The notes under the pieces: generated by a model | Database searches by the model: none | Told to the model about the DNA's origin: nothing | What the model saw: only the letters and a program-made list of their open reading frames with translations | Translations under genes and position numbers: made by a program | In this document: piece after piece, positions 29,424-38,586 of the stretch | How positions within the stretch are numbered: position 1 is the stretch's first letter | Layout of the letters: each line of letters begins with the position of its first letter | Assembly: GCA_963695105.1 (NCBI GenBank) | Contig: CAVOGC010000055.1 | Coordinates: 124,001 to 188,000, forward strand | Length of the DNA: 64,000 bases | DNA from: Competibacter sp963695105 | GTDB lineage: Bacteria > Pseudomonadota > Gammaproteobacteria > Competibacterales > Competibacteraceae | Direction: 5' to 3'

Positions 29424-30795
29424 ATGCCCGATCGATCAACTCTGTTTCCGCCCGGCTTCCTCTGGGGCGCCGCCACCTCGGCCTATCAGATCGAAGGCTC
29501 GCCGCTGGCCGACGGCGCCGGGCCGAGCATCTGGCACGAATTCGCCCACACGCCCGGCCGGACCCGCGACGGCGACACCGGCGACCTGGCCTGCGATCAC
29601 TATCGCCGCTACCGGGACGACGTGGCGCTGATGGGTGGACTGGGTCTGAATGCCTACCGTTTCAGCGTGTCCTGGAGCCGGGTGCTGCCGGAGGGGCGCG
29701 GCCGGATCAACCCCCAGGGATTGGATTTCTACCAAAGACTGGTGGACGCGCTGCTGGAACAGGGCATCCAGCCGATGCTCACCCTGTACCACTGGGACTT
29801 GCCGGCGGCGCTGGACCGGCGGGGCGGCTGGCTCAATCCCGACAGCGCCGACTGGTTCGCCGACTACGCCCACGTCCTGTTCCGGGCGCTGGACGACCGG
29901 GTCCGGCTTTGGGTGACCCTGAACGAACCCTGGGTGGTGGTGGACGGCGGCTACCTGCACGGCGTGCTCGCGCCCGGCCTGCGCAACCCGTTCGCCGCCC
30001 CACATGCCGCCCATAACCTGCTGCGGGCGCACGCCGCCGCCGCGCAAGCCTACCGGGCCGCCGGCCGGCACCAGATCGGCCTGGTGGTCAACCTGGAACC
30101 GAAATATCCGGCGGCGGAAACGGCCGAGGACCTGGCCGCGACCATGCGGGCCGACGCCTACTGGAACCGCCAGTATCTCGATCCGGTGTTTCTGGGCGCC
30201 TATCCGCCGGAACTGGCCGAAATCTTCGGCGCCGCCTGGCCGGCGTTCACCGCCGCCGATCTCGACGCCCTGCGCCAGCCCCCCGACTTTCTCGGCATCA
30301 ACTACTACAGCCGGCAGGTGGTGCGGCACGATCCCCAGCGACTGGCCGCTGACCGCCGCCCGGGTCCGGCAGGGGCGGCAGACGCATACCGGCCTGGACT
30401 GGGAAGTCTATCCGCAAGGTCTGACCGACATCCTGCAATGGGTCGCCGGCCGCTACGGGCCGCTGCCGCTCTACATCACCGAAAACGGCGCGGCCTTCTA
30501 CGATCCGCCCCAAACCGCCGGCGCGGTGGACGATCCCCTGCGCCGGCGCTACCTGCGCGACCACTTGCGGGCGGCGCGGGCGGCGCTGGACGCCGGCGTC
30601 GACCTGCGCGGTTATTTCGCCTGGTCGCTGCTGGACAACTTCGAATGGGCGCATGGCTACAGCCAGCGCTTCGGCCTGGTCCATGTCGACTACGCCACCC
30701 AGCAGCGCACCGTCAAAGCCAGCGGCCGATTTTACGCGGAAATCGTTCGCGGCCACGGCGCGATCCTGTGCGCCAGCGAGGCCGGAGAGCCCTGA
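29424..30795 (+). CDS. GH1 beta-glucosidase, frame broken by one extra base
   Basis: A glycoside hydrolase family 1 enzyme. FLWGAATSAYQIEG opens the barrel; LWVTLNEPWVVVDGGYLHG has the acid/base Glu of the TLNEP motif; LPLYITENGAAF has the nucleophile Glu of the ITENG motif; WSLLDNFEWAHGYSQRFGLV closes it. The first frame covers residues up to about QVVRHDPQR and the second resumes with PLTAARVRQGRQTHTGLDWEVY one base later, around 30325-30350. Corrected, the protein would be about 456 residues, normal for the family. GH1 enzymes of this type act on beta-glucosides or cellobiose. The gene is either frameshifted in the cell or misread by one base. Confidence 0.8.
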
Positions 30796-30899
30796 CCCGC
30801 CCGCCAACCCCCACCCCGTGAGCCGCGCCACCCAACGGCTTGCAAGCCGGCCGGTCCGTGTCAAAATGTGGTAAAAACCGCATACCACGGGAACCCTCA

Positions 30900-31461
30900 A
30901 TGGAGCACTCAACAGCCGACGACCTGCACGCGCAGGCAGACCAGCAATGGCGGGAAGTCGTCGAGCTCGGCTTGCACGACGCCGAAGATCTGGTTTACGG
31001 CATCATGCCGCTGCTGGTGCGGGCGCTGGGCCTGGACCCCAACCACCTGCCGTCCCTGGATCTGCTGAGCGACCTGCTGATGGAAATCGACGCCTGCGAG
31101 GACGCGGTCGAACTTGCCGAAAAAATGCTGACTCTGGCGCCGGACAATGCCGATGGCCGCAAAAAACTGGCGGCGCTGGCCAGCGGCGAGGAAAACCAGC
31201 ACCGGCTGGTGCGCGCCTACCTGCATCAGAAGCGACTGCAACTGACTCGAAAAAACCCCATCCACCGCTGAAGCGGTCAGCTTCCGCACCGGTCCCAACC
31301 AGCCGACCGTGCAGTTGGTGGTCCGGCTTTATCATCCCGGCAACAACCGCTTCAAGCAGGGCATCTACGGCTACTTGCCCTGTGGTTACGAAATGCCGCT
31401 GGATTCGTTGGACGCGGCGGTGGAATTCATCGCCACTCAGTGCGGCAAGCTGCTGGCCTGA
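30900..31461 (+). CDS. Small TPR-like protein, probably frameshifted in an A6 run
   Basis: From ATG 30900 an uninterrupted frame encodes 123 residues of helical, TPR-like sequence (LLVRALGLDPNHLPSLDLL, EDAVELAEKMLTLAPDNADG) ending at 31271. Immediately after an A6 run (31250-31255) the frame one base later continues with protein-like sequence (AEAVSFRTGPNQPTVQLVV through GKLLA) to a stop at 31461, so the intact protein is likely about 186 residues. I do not recognise the C-terminal part. TPR repeats usually bind partner proteins; nothing in the sequence names the partner. An A6 run is a classic spot for a homopolymer miscall. Confidence 0.6.
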
Positions 31462-31538
31462 CCGTTTCCATGCCCGCCCTGCCCTTGCGTCTTCGCTTCG
31501 CGTTACCCCAAGCGGCCGGAGAGAACGAACGGATATTT

Positions 31539-31991
31539 TCAATCCATGCGCAACTCGGCGACGTTCTGGAACCGGCTGACCACGTAATAGCATTCCACGT
31601 CCAGCCGCAGCAGCACGCAGCCCTCGGTGGCCACGAAATCCCGCAGCCGCGGATGCTTGTTCAAATAGAGTTGCAGCAACTCCGCCCGCTGGACCGCGTC
31701 GGCCTCGCGGACCGTGCCCTGGACGGAAATCGCCACAGCGTTGCGAAAATCGGTTTCGGCGTTGCACCGATTGTCGATCAGCAGCGAAGCCCGGGGATTG
31801 GCCAGCAGATTGGCGTACTTCTGGGTGGCCCGGTAGGTGGCGAACACGATCTGCCGCAGGTCGGCGGTCGCGGCGAACGCCATCAGGCTGGTGTAGGGCT
31901 GCTCTTGATGCTGGGTCGCCAGCACCGCCTGAATCTGCGAATCCAGCAGGGTTCGAACGGTATGGCGCAGTGGATCGGGATTACTCATCAT
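31539..31991 (-). CDS. Pyridoxamine 5'-phosphate oxidase-fold protein
   Basis: A 150-residue protein of the PPOX-type split-barrel fold. LLDSQIQAVLATQHQEQPY is the usual first strand and turn, YTSLMAFAATADLRQIVFAT the second, and RASLLIDNR followed by FRNAVAISVQGTVREAD matches the flavin or F420/heme-binding half. It may bind FMN or another flavin; no specific reaction can be assigned. It starts at the double ATG at 31991/31988, 37 bp after the LysE gene on the same strand. Confidence 0.75.
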   Translation of the reverse strand: MMSNPDPLRHTVRTLLDSQIQAVLATQHQEQPYTSLMAFAATADLRQIVFATYRATQKYANLLANPRASLLIDNRCNAETDFRNAVAISVQGTVREADAVQRAELLQLYLNKHPRLRDFVATEGCVLLRLDVECYYVVSRFQNVAELRMD

Positions 31992-32028
31992 CGGATCGGT
32001 GGAAAAAGTCGCAATATCTTCGAACGGC

Positions 32029-32652
32029 TCAGCCCGTTGCCAGCCGTCGCCCACCCTCGTACAGCAACAGCAGCGCGTAGACCAGCAATAATCCACCCAA
32101 ACCGCGCATCAGCACAACATAGCACCGACTACGCAGCGCGTGGCGCACGCGGCCGAGCAGCAGCGCCAGCGCCACCTTCGAACCGACCAGCGGCAGGTAG
32201 AACGCGGCCACGAAGGCGATGGCCGCCAGCGGCTCCCGCCGCCACGCCACCAGCACGGTGGGCGCACCCACCGCCAGCCAGAACAGGTAGGGATTGGGGT
32301 TGAGAACATTAGCCATCACGCCACGTCGCAGCGCGCCGCCCGGCATGGTCGGCGGCAGCTCCGCGCCACGAAATCGCAGGCTTTCCAGGCTCAGCCAGGC
32401 CAGATACAGCCCACCGCCCAGATGCAGCAGCGCCAGCGGCAGACCCTGGTCGGCCAACGGCCGCAACGCCAGGAGGGCGACCAGCACGATCGGCAGGTCG
32501 GTCAGCAGCGGCGCCAGCGCCACCGCCACCCCGGCCCGGACCCCGTGGCGCAGGGTCTCGCTGGCCACTAGCGCCAGCAGCGGCCCCGGCGTCAGCCCGC
32601 CGCTCAAGCCCAACAGCAGACCGGCCGCCGCGAAACCGGGCGCCGCACTCAC
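32029..32652 (-). CDS. LysE family amino-acid exporter
   Basis: A 207-residue membrane protein with about six hydrophobic segments. GLLLGLSGGLTPGPLLALV near the N-terminus is the LysE/RhtB signature (the TPGP turn), and ANVLNPNPYLFWLAVGAP is the second conserved loop. LysE proteins export basic amino acids or homoserine-type compounds by secondary transport; the substrate is unknown here. I chose GTG 32652, which overlaps the rsgA stop by 4 bp (GTGA), over a GTG four codons upstream. Confidence 0.8.
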   Translation of the reverse strand: MSAAPGFAAAGLLLGLSGGLTPGPLLALVASETLRHGVRAGVAVALAPLLTDLPIVLVALLALRPLADQGLPLALLHLGGGLYLAWLSLESLRFRGAELPPTMPGGALRRGVMANVLNPNPYLFWLAVGAPTVLVAWRREPLAAIAFVAAFYLPLVGSKVALALLLGRVRHALRSRCYVVLMRGLGGLLLVYALLLLYEGGRRLATG

Positions 32653-33674
32653 GAACCTGGCCACGCCAGGCGCGCCGCCGCCAGCTCCGCCCGCAGCTTC
32701 AAGTAGCTGTCCAGCCGACGCGGGACGATCTCGCCGCGCGCCAGCGCCGCCGCCAGCTCACAGCCGGGCTCGCCCTGGTGCCGGCAATCGGAAAACCGGC
32801 AGCGGCCCAGATGCGGCGCCAGTTCTGGAAAACCCCGGTCCAGCGCGCCCGGGCCGATCTCGCCCAGTTCAAAGCTGCGCACGCCCGGCGTATCGATCAG
32901 ATCGCCGCCATCCGGCAAGTGGTAGAGCGTGCTGGTGGTGGTGGTGTGAGCGCCGTGGCCGGTGGCCTGGGATATCGCCTGGATGCGGATCTCGCGCTCC
33001 GGCAGCAGCGCCTTGACCAGCGACGACTTGCCGACTCCCGACTGGCCGACCAGCAAACTGACCCGCCCGCCCAGCCAGGCGCGCAACTCGTCCAGTCCCC
33101 GCGCGGCGCGGTTGCTGGCCAGCAGCAGCGGATAACCGATCCGCCGGTAAGGCTCCAACCGCTCCAGCAGCGCTGTCCGCGCCGGCGTGTCCAGCAAATC
33201 CACCTTGTTCAGCACTAGCAGTCCCCGCACGCCGATGGCGGCAATCGCCACCAGATAGCGGTCGAGCAAATATTCACTGGGTTCCGGTTCCGGCGCCAGC
33301 ACCACCGCCACCTCGTCGAGGTTGGCGGCCACCGGCCGCGGCTGGCCACGATAATCGGGGCGGGTCAGCAGCGAACGGCGCTCGACCAGCGCCACCACCA
33401 CTCCCTTTTCCACACTGGACGGCTGCCAGACCACTCGGTCGCCGCAGGCCAGTCGGCCCAGATTTTGCCGCACCGCGCAGCGGCGCAGGCAGCCTTCGCC
33501 ATCCTCGACGATCAGAGCCTGGCCATAATTGGCGATCACCAGACCGGTCTGTTCCGGGCCGAGCCCGACCTCGTCCGGCACCGGCGCCGACGGTCCGTCG
33601 GCGCGCTCGCGGCGGTGGTCCTGCTGACGCTGGATGCGCGCCCGCTGGCGCTGGGTCAACCGCCGGTTGGTCAT
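32649..33674 (-). CDS. rsgA: Ribosome small-subunit biogenesis GTPase RsgA
   Basis: A 341-residue circularly permuted GTPase that acts late in 30S assembly. The motif order is NKVD (LLVLNKVDLLD), then the P-loop GQSGVGKSSLVKAL, then DTPGVRSF, as expected for RsgA/YjeQ. An N-terminal OB-fold (GLVIANYGQALIVEDGEG) and a C-terminal zinc-binding CRFSDCRHQGEPGC complete it. It is divergent from orn across a 123-bp gap, the usual gammaproteobacterial neighbour pair. Confidence 0.95.
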   Translation of the reverse strand: MTNRRLTQRQRARIQRQQDHRRERADGPSAPVPDEVGLGPEQTGLVIANYGQALIVEDGEGCLRRCAVRQNLGRLACGDRVVWQPSSVEKGVVVALVERRSLLTRPDYRGQPRPVAANLDEVAVVLAPEPEPSEYLLDRYLVAIAAIGVRGLLVLNKVDLLDTPARTALLERLEPYRRIGYPLLLASNRAARGLDELRAWLGGRVSLLVGQSGVGKSSLVKALLPEREIRIQAISQATGHGAHTTTTSTLYHLPDGGDLIDTPGVRSFELGEIGPGALDRGFPELAPHLGRCRFSDCRHQGEPGCELAAALARGEIVPRRLDSYLKLRAELAAARLAWPGS

Positions 33675-33726
33675 GACGCCCCGCCCTGGACCGGCTGGAA
33701 TCGAACCCTCGCCGGAATCGGGTTAA

Positions 33727-33748
33727 ACTGACGGCAACCGCCGTCAGT
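33727..33748. repeat. 9-bp inverted repeat between rsgA and orn
   Basis: ACTGACGGC at 33727-33735 pairs exactly with GCCGTCAGT at 33740-33748, loop AACC. It lies in the divergent promoter region, 50 bp before orn. It could be a regulator-binding palindrome or a short RNA hairpin in the orn leader; the sequence alone does not decide. Confidence 0.55.
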
Positions 33749-33797
33749 CGCGCGCGGCTGACGCTTCCCCTCCCTTCTCTCATATCCCAAAGACACC

Positions 33798-34352
33798 ATG
33801 TCCCCCGACAACCTGATCTGGATCGACCTGGAAATGACCGGCCTGGACCCCCAGACCGACCGCATCATCGAAATCGCGACCGTCGTCACCGACAGCCAAC
33901 TGAACGTGCTCGCCGAAGGGCCGGTGCTGGCCATCCACCAGAGCGACGCGACGCTGGCGGCGATGGACGACTGGAACCGGAAGCAGCACGGCGGGTCCGG
34001 CCTGGCGACCCGGGTGCGCGCCAGCGAGTTGGACGAACGCGAGGCCGAAATACGTACCTTGGCATTTCTCAGCCAGCATGTCCCCCCAGGCAAGTCGCCG
34101 ATGTGCGGTAATAGCATCTGTCAGGACCGGCGCTTCCTGGCGCGCTGCATGCCGGATCTGGAAGCGTATTTTCACTACCGCAACCTGGACGTCAGCACGC
34201 TCAAGGAACTGGCCCGCCGCTGGTATCCCGAGCGGATCAAGGGTTTCAACAAGACTTCGACCCACCTGGCGCTGCAAGACATTCACGACTCCATCGAGGA
34301 ACTGCGCTTCTACCGCGAGCGCTTGTTCCCGCCGGCGGCGGACAATCCGTAG
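33798..34352 (+). CDS. orn: Oligoribonuclease
   Basis: A 184-residue DEDDh 3'-5' exoribonuclease that degrades 2- to 5-base RNAs, including pGpG from cyclic-di-GMP turnover. Exo I is IWIDLEMTGLDPQTD, Exo II is SPMCGNSICQDRRFL and Exo III is STHLALQDIHDSIEEL, which supply the four acids and the His. The length is the same as E. coli Orn (181). ATG 33798 follows a purine-rich leader. It is usually essential in Gammaproteobacteria. Confidence 0.96.
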   Translation: MSPDNLIWIDLEMTGLDPQTDRIIEIATVVTDSQLNVLAEGPVLAIHQSDATLAAMDDWNRKQHGGSGLATRVRASELDEREAEIRTLAFLSQHVPPGKSPMCGNSICQDRRFLARCMPDLEAYFHYRNLDVSTLKELARRWYPERIKGFNKTSTHLALQDIHDSIEELRFYRERLFPPAADNP

Positions 34353-34396
34353 CGACTGCCCCGGCCGCGCGCCATCCCGCACCGTGCCGCCATCTC

Positions 34397-35221
34397 TCAG
34401 CGCTCGACCGGCAAGCCGGGATCGTTGCCCCATTCCGACCAGGCGCCGGGATAGCCGCGCACCCGCGGGTAGCCCAGATAGCGCAACACCCAGTAGGTAT
34501 GCGCCGAGCGGTGGTGGGTCTGACAGTAGACGATCACCTCCTTGTCGGGCGTGACGCCGCGCGTTGCCAGCAATTCCCGTAGCACCGGGTCGGGTTGCAG
34601 GCGCAACTGCCGCTGTGGGTCCATGGCGTCGGTCCAGTTCAGGTTAACCGCGCCGGGAATGTGGCCGGCGCGGGCGGCGCGCTGGTCCAGGCCGGCGAAT
34701 TCGGCCGGGGTGCGGGTATCGAGCAGCACTACATCGGCGCACCCAAGCTGCTCCAGGATGTAAGCCTTGTCGGCCACCGCCGCCGGATTGGCGAAACGGG
34801 CCGGATAGACGCTGCGCGACGGGTGACGCAATTGGGCCTCCAACGGTCCGCCGGCGGCGTCCCAGGCGTGGGTGCCGCCATTGAGCAGGGAAACCGGCTC
34901 GTGACCGAGTACCGCCAGCGTCCACAGCAATCGCCCGGCGCGACCGTTGCCTTCCTCGTCGTAGGCGACCACATGCCGCTCCGGGGTCAGGCCGAGCCGC
35001 GAGCACACTTCGCCGAGCCGCGCTTCGTCCGGCAGCAGGCCCATCGCCGGCGGTTCGACCCGGACCAGATCGGCGTAATCGAGATGGACCGCGCCGGGAA
35101 TATGGCCGGCGGCGTAGCGGGCGGGATTGGACAGATCCACGATGAGGACCCTGGGGTCGGCCAGGCACGATTGAAGCTGCTCCGGTTCGATCAGCAGCGG
35201 CAGATTCGGGGCGGCGGTCAT
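34397..35221 (-). CDS. Sulfurtransferase with two rhodanese domains
   Basis: A 274-residue tandem rhodanese protein. The N-terminal, catalytically inactive domain has VLIVDLSNPARYAAGHIPGAV and HVVAYDEEGNG without an active-site cysteine. The C-terminal domain has VLLDTRTPAEFAG, GHIPGAVNLNW and the active loop VIVYCQTHHRSAHTYW with the catalytic Cys. The loop CQTHHRS differs from both the thiosulfate (CRKGVT) and mercaptopyruvate (CGSGVT) classes, so the sulfur donor is not assigned. It is divergent from the DUF502 gene across a 74-bp gap. Confidence 0.87.
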   Translation of the reverse strand: MTAAPNLPLLIEPEQLQSCLADPRVLIVDLSNPARYAAGHIPGAVHLDYADLVRVEPPAMGLLPDEARLGEVCSRLGLTPERHVVAYDEEGNGRAGRLLWTLAVLGHEPVSLLNGGTHAWDAAGGPLEAQLRHPSRSVYPARFANPAAVADKAYILEQLGCADVVLLDTRTPAEFAGLDQRAARAGHIPGAVNLNWTDAMDPQRQLRLQPDPVLRELLATRGVTPDKEVIVYCQTHHRSAHTYWVLRYLGYPRVRGYPGAWSEWGNDPGLPVER

Positions 35222-35295
35222 GCGGGCTCCTGAAAAGGTTTGATGCTATGGTATACCGGTTTCGGTATGCGCGAACGGCGCAAGGTGACCTGCGA

Positions 35296-36003
35296 ATGGC
35301 AAACGTCCAACATCATCACAAGTTGCCGCCCCACGCGCAACGGTATCTGATGACCGGCGTTCTGACGGTGATCCCGATCTGGATCACCTGGCTGGTGTTC
35401 GACTTCGTGCTGCGCCAGTTGACGCGGATCGGACTGCCTTGGGCGCGGGCGATCTCCAAGGCCATCCATAACGATTTGCCGATCCTGTCGGATCTGCTGC
35501 TGCAATCGTGGTTTCAGAACCTGCTGGCGGCGCTGCTTACCCTGACCGGTTTGTACCTGCTGGGCTGGGTGGCCACCCAGGTGGTGGGGCGGCGGCTGAT
35601 CTCCGCCTTCGAAAACCTGATGGGCCGGGTACCGGTGGTGCAAAACATCTACGGCTCGACCCGGAAACTGGTGCAGTCGCTGCAGCAGGAGCCAAGCCAG
35701 TTCCAGCGAGTGGTGCTGATCGAGTTTCCGACACCGGGGATGAAAACCATCGGCTTCGTGACTCATATCCTCCGGGATGAGGCCACGGACGAGGAACTGG
35801 CGGCGGTCTATGTGCCGACCGCGCCGAATCCGACTTCCGGCTATCTGGAAATCCTGCCGTTGCATCGCATCACGGCAATCGACTGGTCGGTGGACGAAGC
35901 GATGACCTTCATCATCTCCGGCGGTGTGGTATCGCCCGAACGCATCCGCTACGGCCAGAGCGGCGGACGGCTGGGCGAGGCGGGCGATCAATCAGGGACA
36001 TAG
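35296..36003 (+). CDS. DUF502 family membrane protein
   Basis: A 235-residue protein of the DUF502 family: RYLMTGVLTVIPIWITWLVF is the first membrane segment, LLAALLTLTGLYLLGWVAT the second, and GRVPVVQNIYGSTRKLVQSL with FPTPGMKTIGFVT and VYVPTAPNPTSGYLEILP are the conserved soluble part. The family is widespread and uncharacterised, so no reaction is proposed. I chose ATG 35296; an earlier start at 35248 would add 16 poorly fitting residues. Confidence 0.88.
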   Translation: MANVQHHHKLPPHAQRYLMTGVLTVIPIWITWLVFDFVLRQLTRIGLPWARAISKAIHNDLPILSDLLLQSWFQNLLAALLTLTGLYLLGWVATQVVGRRLISAFENLMGRVPVVQNIYGSTRKLVQSLQQEPSQFQRVVLIEFPTPGMKTIGFVTHILRDEATDEELAAVYVPTAPNPTSGYLEILPLHRITAIDWSVDEAMTFIISGGVVSPERIRYGQSGGRLGEAGDQSGT

Positions 36004-36046
36004 TCGCCGCCATCCCGCCGGCGTGGACGCATGCCCGGCCGCACGC

Positions 36047-37219
36047 TCAATCCTGCCCGGTCTCCGGCATAAACTCCTGCAACAGATCGTTCAGAAAACG
36101 CAGCCCCAGTTCGGTTGCTTGCAGGCAATCCTGCTCGTTCTCCATCAAACCCCGCATCCGCGCCCGGCTCCAGCCCGGCTCCAGCGCCGCCAGCGGCAAA
36201 CCGGTACGCTCGCCGAATAGCCCCGCCGGCGTGCCTTCGACCAGGCGCAAGGCGTTCATCAGAAACTCCAGTGGCAGCTCGACCTCGCGCACCGGCGCGT
36301 CGCCGCCGACACCGGCCGGCGTTCCGGCCCGCGCCAGATAATCGCGCGGGTGTTTGGCCTTCCAGATCCGATGGATCGTTCCGCTGGCGGGATCAGTCAG
36401 CTTGCCGTGCCCACCGGCGCCGATGCCGAGATAGTCGCCGAATTCCCAGTAGTTCAGATTGTGCCGGCAGCGCCGACCGGCGCGGGCGTAAGCCGACACT
36501 TCGTAGCGCGAGTAGCCGTGCCGGGCCAGTTCCTCCTGGGCGCGGTCCTGGATGGCACCGGTGACATCGTCGTCCGGCAGCGCCGGCGGCGACCGGTGGA
36601 ACAGGGTGTTGGGTTCGAGGGTGAGCTGGTAATGGGAAAGATGCGCCGGTTGCAGCGCCAGCGCGTCGGCGATATCGGCCAGCGCCTGCTCGACCGTCTG
36701 ACCCGGCAAGCCAAACATCAGATCCAGATTGAAATTGTCCAGCCCGGCGGCATGAGCGGCCTCGGCGGCGGCGACCGCCGCGCGGCGGTCGTGAATTCGC
36801 CCCAAGTCTTGCAGGCGCCCGTCGTCGAAGCTCTGCACTCCGATCGACAGGCGGTTGATGCCGACCGCGCGGAATTCGGCGAATTTGCCCCGCTCGACCG
36901 TGCCGGGATTGGCCTCCAGGGTGATTTCCAGATCCGGACGCAGTGGCAGGCGGGCGCGCAGCCCCGATAGCAACCGATCCAGCGCCTCGGCCGAAAACAG
37001 GCTCGGAGTGCCGCCGCCGAAAAACACGCTGTCGATGCGCCGCCCCCAGACCCGGGGCAAATCCTGTTCCAGATCGGCCAGCAGCGCGTCCACATAAGCC
37101 TGTTCCGGCAACGGCCCGCGCGCTTCGTGGGAGTTGAAATCGCAATACGGACACTTGCGCGCGCACCAGGGGATATGGACGTACAACGCCAGCGGGACCG
37201 GCACGGTGAAAACAGGCAT
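36047..37219 (-). CDS. hemW: Heme chaperone HemW, radical SAM
   Basis: A 390-residue radical SAM protein related to coproporphyrinogen dehydrogenase HemN. The cluster motif is IPWCARKCPYCDFNSH near residue 18, followed by VFFGGGTPSLF, INRLSIGVQSF and NFNLDLMFGLPGQT. The first residues and the shorter length distinguish HemW (a heme-binding chaperone) from HemN, and the location in an rph-rdgB-hemW series is the usual one for HemW. It starts 10 bp after the rdgB stop. Confidence 0.92.
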   Translation of the reverse strand: MPVFTVPVPLALYVHIPWCARKCPYCDFNSHEARGPLPEQAYVDALLADLEQDLPRVWGRRIDSVFFGGGTPSLFSAEALDRLLSGLRARLPLRPDLEITLEANPGTVERGKFAEFRAVGINRLSIGVQSFDDGRLQDLGRIHDRRAAVAAAEAAHAAGLDNFNLDLMFGLPGQTVEQALADIADALALQPAHLSHYQLTLEPNTLFHRSPPALPDDDVTGAIQDRAQEELARHGYSRYEVSAYARAGRRCRHNLNYWEFGDYLGIGAGGHGKLTDPASGTIHRIWKAKHPRDYLARAGTPAGVGGDAPVREVELPLEFLMNALRLVEGTPAGLFGERTGLPLAALEPGWSRARMRGLMENEQDCLQATELGLRFLNDLLQEFMPETGQD

Positions 37220-37229
37220 CGCGCCGCGC

Positions 37230-37850
37230 TCAGTCCGTCGTCGGCGACAGTGGGTTCAGCTTCAGCGCTTGCGCCAACTGGGCCAGCGCTTGGCCACGAT
37301 GACTGAGCCGGTTCTTGACCGCCGGATCGAGTTCGGCGGCCGTCTGGGCTTCGCTGGGAACGAGGAACACCGGATCGTAGCCGAAGCCACCGGCGCCATA
37401 CGGCTCGAAGGTGATCAGCCCCTCCCAACTTGCCTGACAGATCAACGGCATCGGGTCGGCGGCATGACGCAACAAGGCTAAAACGCAATGAAATCGGGCG
37501 CCACGCCATTCAGCGGAGGTTTCGCCCAATTCCGCCAGCAGTTTGGCGATGTTGGCGCGGTCGTCGGCGCCGGGACCGGCATAGCGGGCCGAATAAATCC
37601 CCGGCGCACCCGCCAAGGCGTCCACCACCAGGCCGGAATCGTCGGCCAGCGCCGGTAGCCCGGTATGCCGGGCGGCGTTACGGGCCTTGAGCAGCGCGTT
37701 CTCGACGAAGCTCAGCCCGGTTTCCTCGACTTCCGGCACGGCGAAGGCCGACTGCGGCGCGATTTCCACCGCCAACCCGGCCAAGACAGCGCTAAATTCG
37801 CGGACCTTGCCCGGATTGCCGGTCGCCAGCACGATCTTGCGCATCGTCAT
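37230..37850 (-). CDS. rdgB: XTP/dITP pyrophosphatase
   Basis: A 206-residue Ham1/RdgB protein that hydrolyses non-canonical purine nucleoside triphosphates to keep inosine and xanthosine out of nucleic acids. KIVLATGNPGKVREF opens the fold; LPALADDSGLVVDAL and PGIYSARYAG are the active-site loops; GFGYDPVFLVP and KNRLSHRGQAL follow. The start could be ATG 37850 or ATG 37844, two codons apart. The gene starts 13 bp after rph in a three-gene operon. Confidence 0.95.
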   Translation of the reverse strand: MTMRKIVLATGNPGKVREFSAVLAGLAVEIAPQSAFAVPEVEETGLSFVENALLKARNAARHTGLPALADDSGLVVDALAGAPGIYSARYAGPGADDRANIAKLLAELGETSAEWRGARFHCVLALLRHAADPMPLICQASWEGLITFEPYGAGGFGYDPVFLVPSEAQTAAELDPAVKNRLSHRGQALAQLAQALKLNPLSPTTD

Positions 37851-37863
37851 CCCCTGCCCGCGC

Positions 37864-38586
37864 TCAGGCCGGCAACCCCAGCACTTCCCGCTGCTTGTGC
37901 AGCAGGCTCTCGATTCCGCCGCGCGCCAGCTCCAGCATCGCCTGCAATTCCTCGATGCGGAAGGCGTGCCCCTCGGCGGTGCCCTGAAGTTCGATGAAGG
38001 CCCCGGCGTCGTTCATCACCACGTTCATGTCGGTTTCCGCCTCGGAATCCTCGGCGTAGTCCAGATCCAGCACCGGCATACCCTGAAAAATACCCACCGA
38101 TACCGACGCCACCTGCCCATGCAGCGGGTTTCTCTTGAGCGACTTCCTGCCGATCAAATGGCGCACCGCATCGGCCAGCGCCACGAAACCGCCGGTGATG
38201 GCGGCGGTGCGAGTGCCGCCGTCGGCCTGGATCACGTCGCAGTCCAGGGTAATGGTGCGCTCGCCCAGCGCCTCCAGATCCAGCACCGCGCGCAGTGCCC
38301 GGCCGATCAGCCGCTGGATTTCCATGGTCCGCCCGTCCTGCCGGCCGCGGCTGGCCTCGCGGCTGGAACGAGTATGGGTGGCGCGCGGCAACATGCCGTA
38401 TTCGGCCGTCACCCAGCCCCGCCCCTTGCCTTTGAGAAAGGGTGGCACCCGCTCCTCGACGCTGGCGGTACAGATCACCCGGGTGTCACCGAACTCCACC
38501 AGCACCGAACCTTCGGCATGCTTGGTGAATTGGCGGGTTATACGGATCGGGCGCAGTTCGTCGGCGGCGCGATTGCTGGGGCGCAT
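37864..38586 (-). CDS. rph: Ribonuclease PH
   Basis: A 240-residue phosphorolytic 3'-5' exoribonuclease that trims tRNA 3' ends. MRPSNRAADELRPIRITRQF is the signature start; GSVLVEFGDTRVICTASVEE and RGWVTAEYGMLPRATHTR carry the substrate-binding arginines; IQADGGTRTAAITGGFVAL holds the phosphate-binding site. The length is typical (238 in E. coli). First gene of the rph-rdgB-hemW operon and divergent from yicC. Confidence 0.96.
   Translation of the reverse strand: MRPSNRAADELRPIRITRQFTKHAEGSVLVEFGDTRVICTASVEERVPPFLKGKGRGWVTAEYGMLPRATHTRSSREASRGRQDGRTMEIQRLIGRALRAVLDLEALGERTITLDCDVIQADGGTRTAAITGGFVALADAVRHLIGRKSLKRNPLHGQVASVSVGIFQGMPVLDLDYAEDSEAETDMNVVMNDAGAFIELQGTAEGHAFRIEELQAMLELARGGIESLLHKQREVLGLPA

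Noticed and set aside
31250..31256. Canonical A AAA AAC slippery heptamer, in frame, in the TPR-like gene
   Set aside because: A -1 slip would enter the frame that reads as arginine- and serine-rich noise. The protein-like continuation needs a shift of one base the other way, so programmed -1 frameshifting does not explain it.
33685..33705. tRNA T-loop-like string on the minus strand (GGGTTCGATTCC) beside rsgA
   Set aside because: The flanking bases pair at only three of five T-stem positions and no acceptor, D or anticodon arms can be formed from the surrounding 70 bases.
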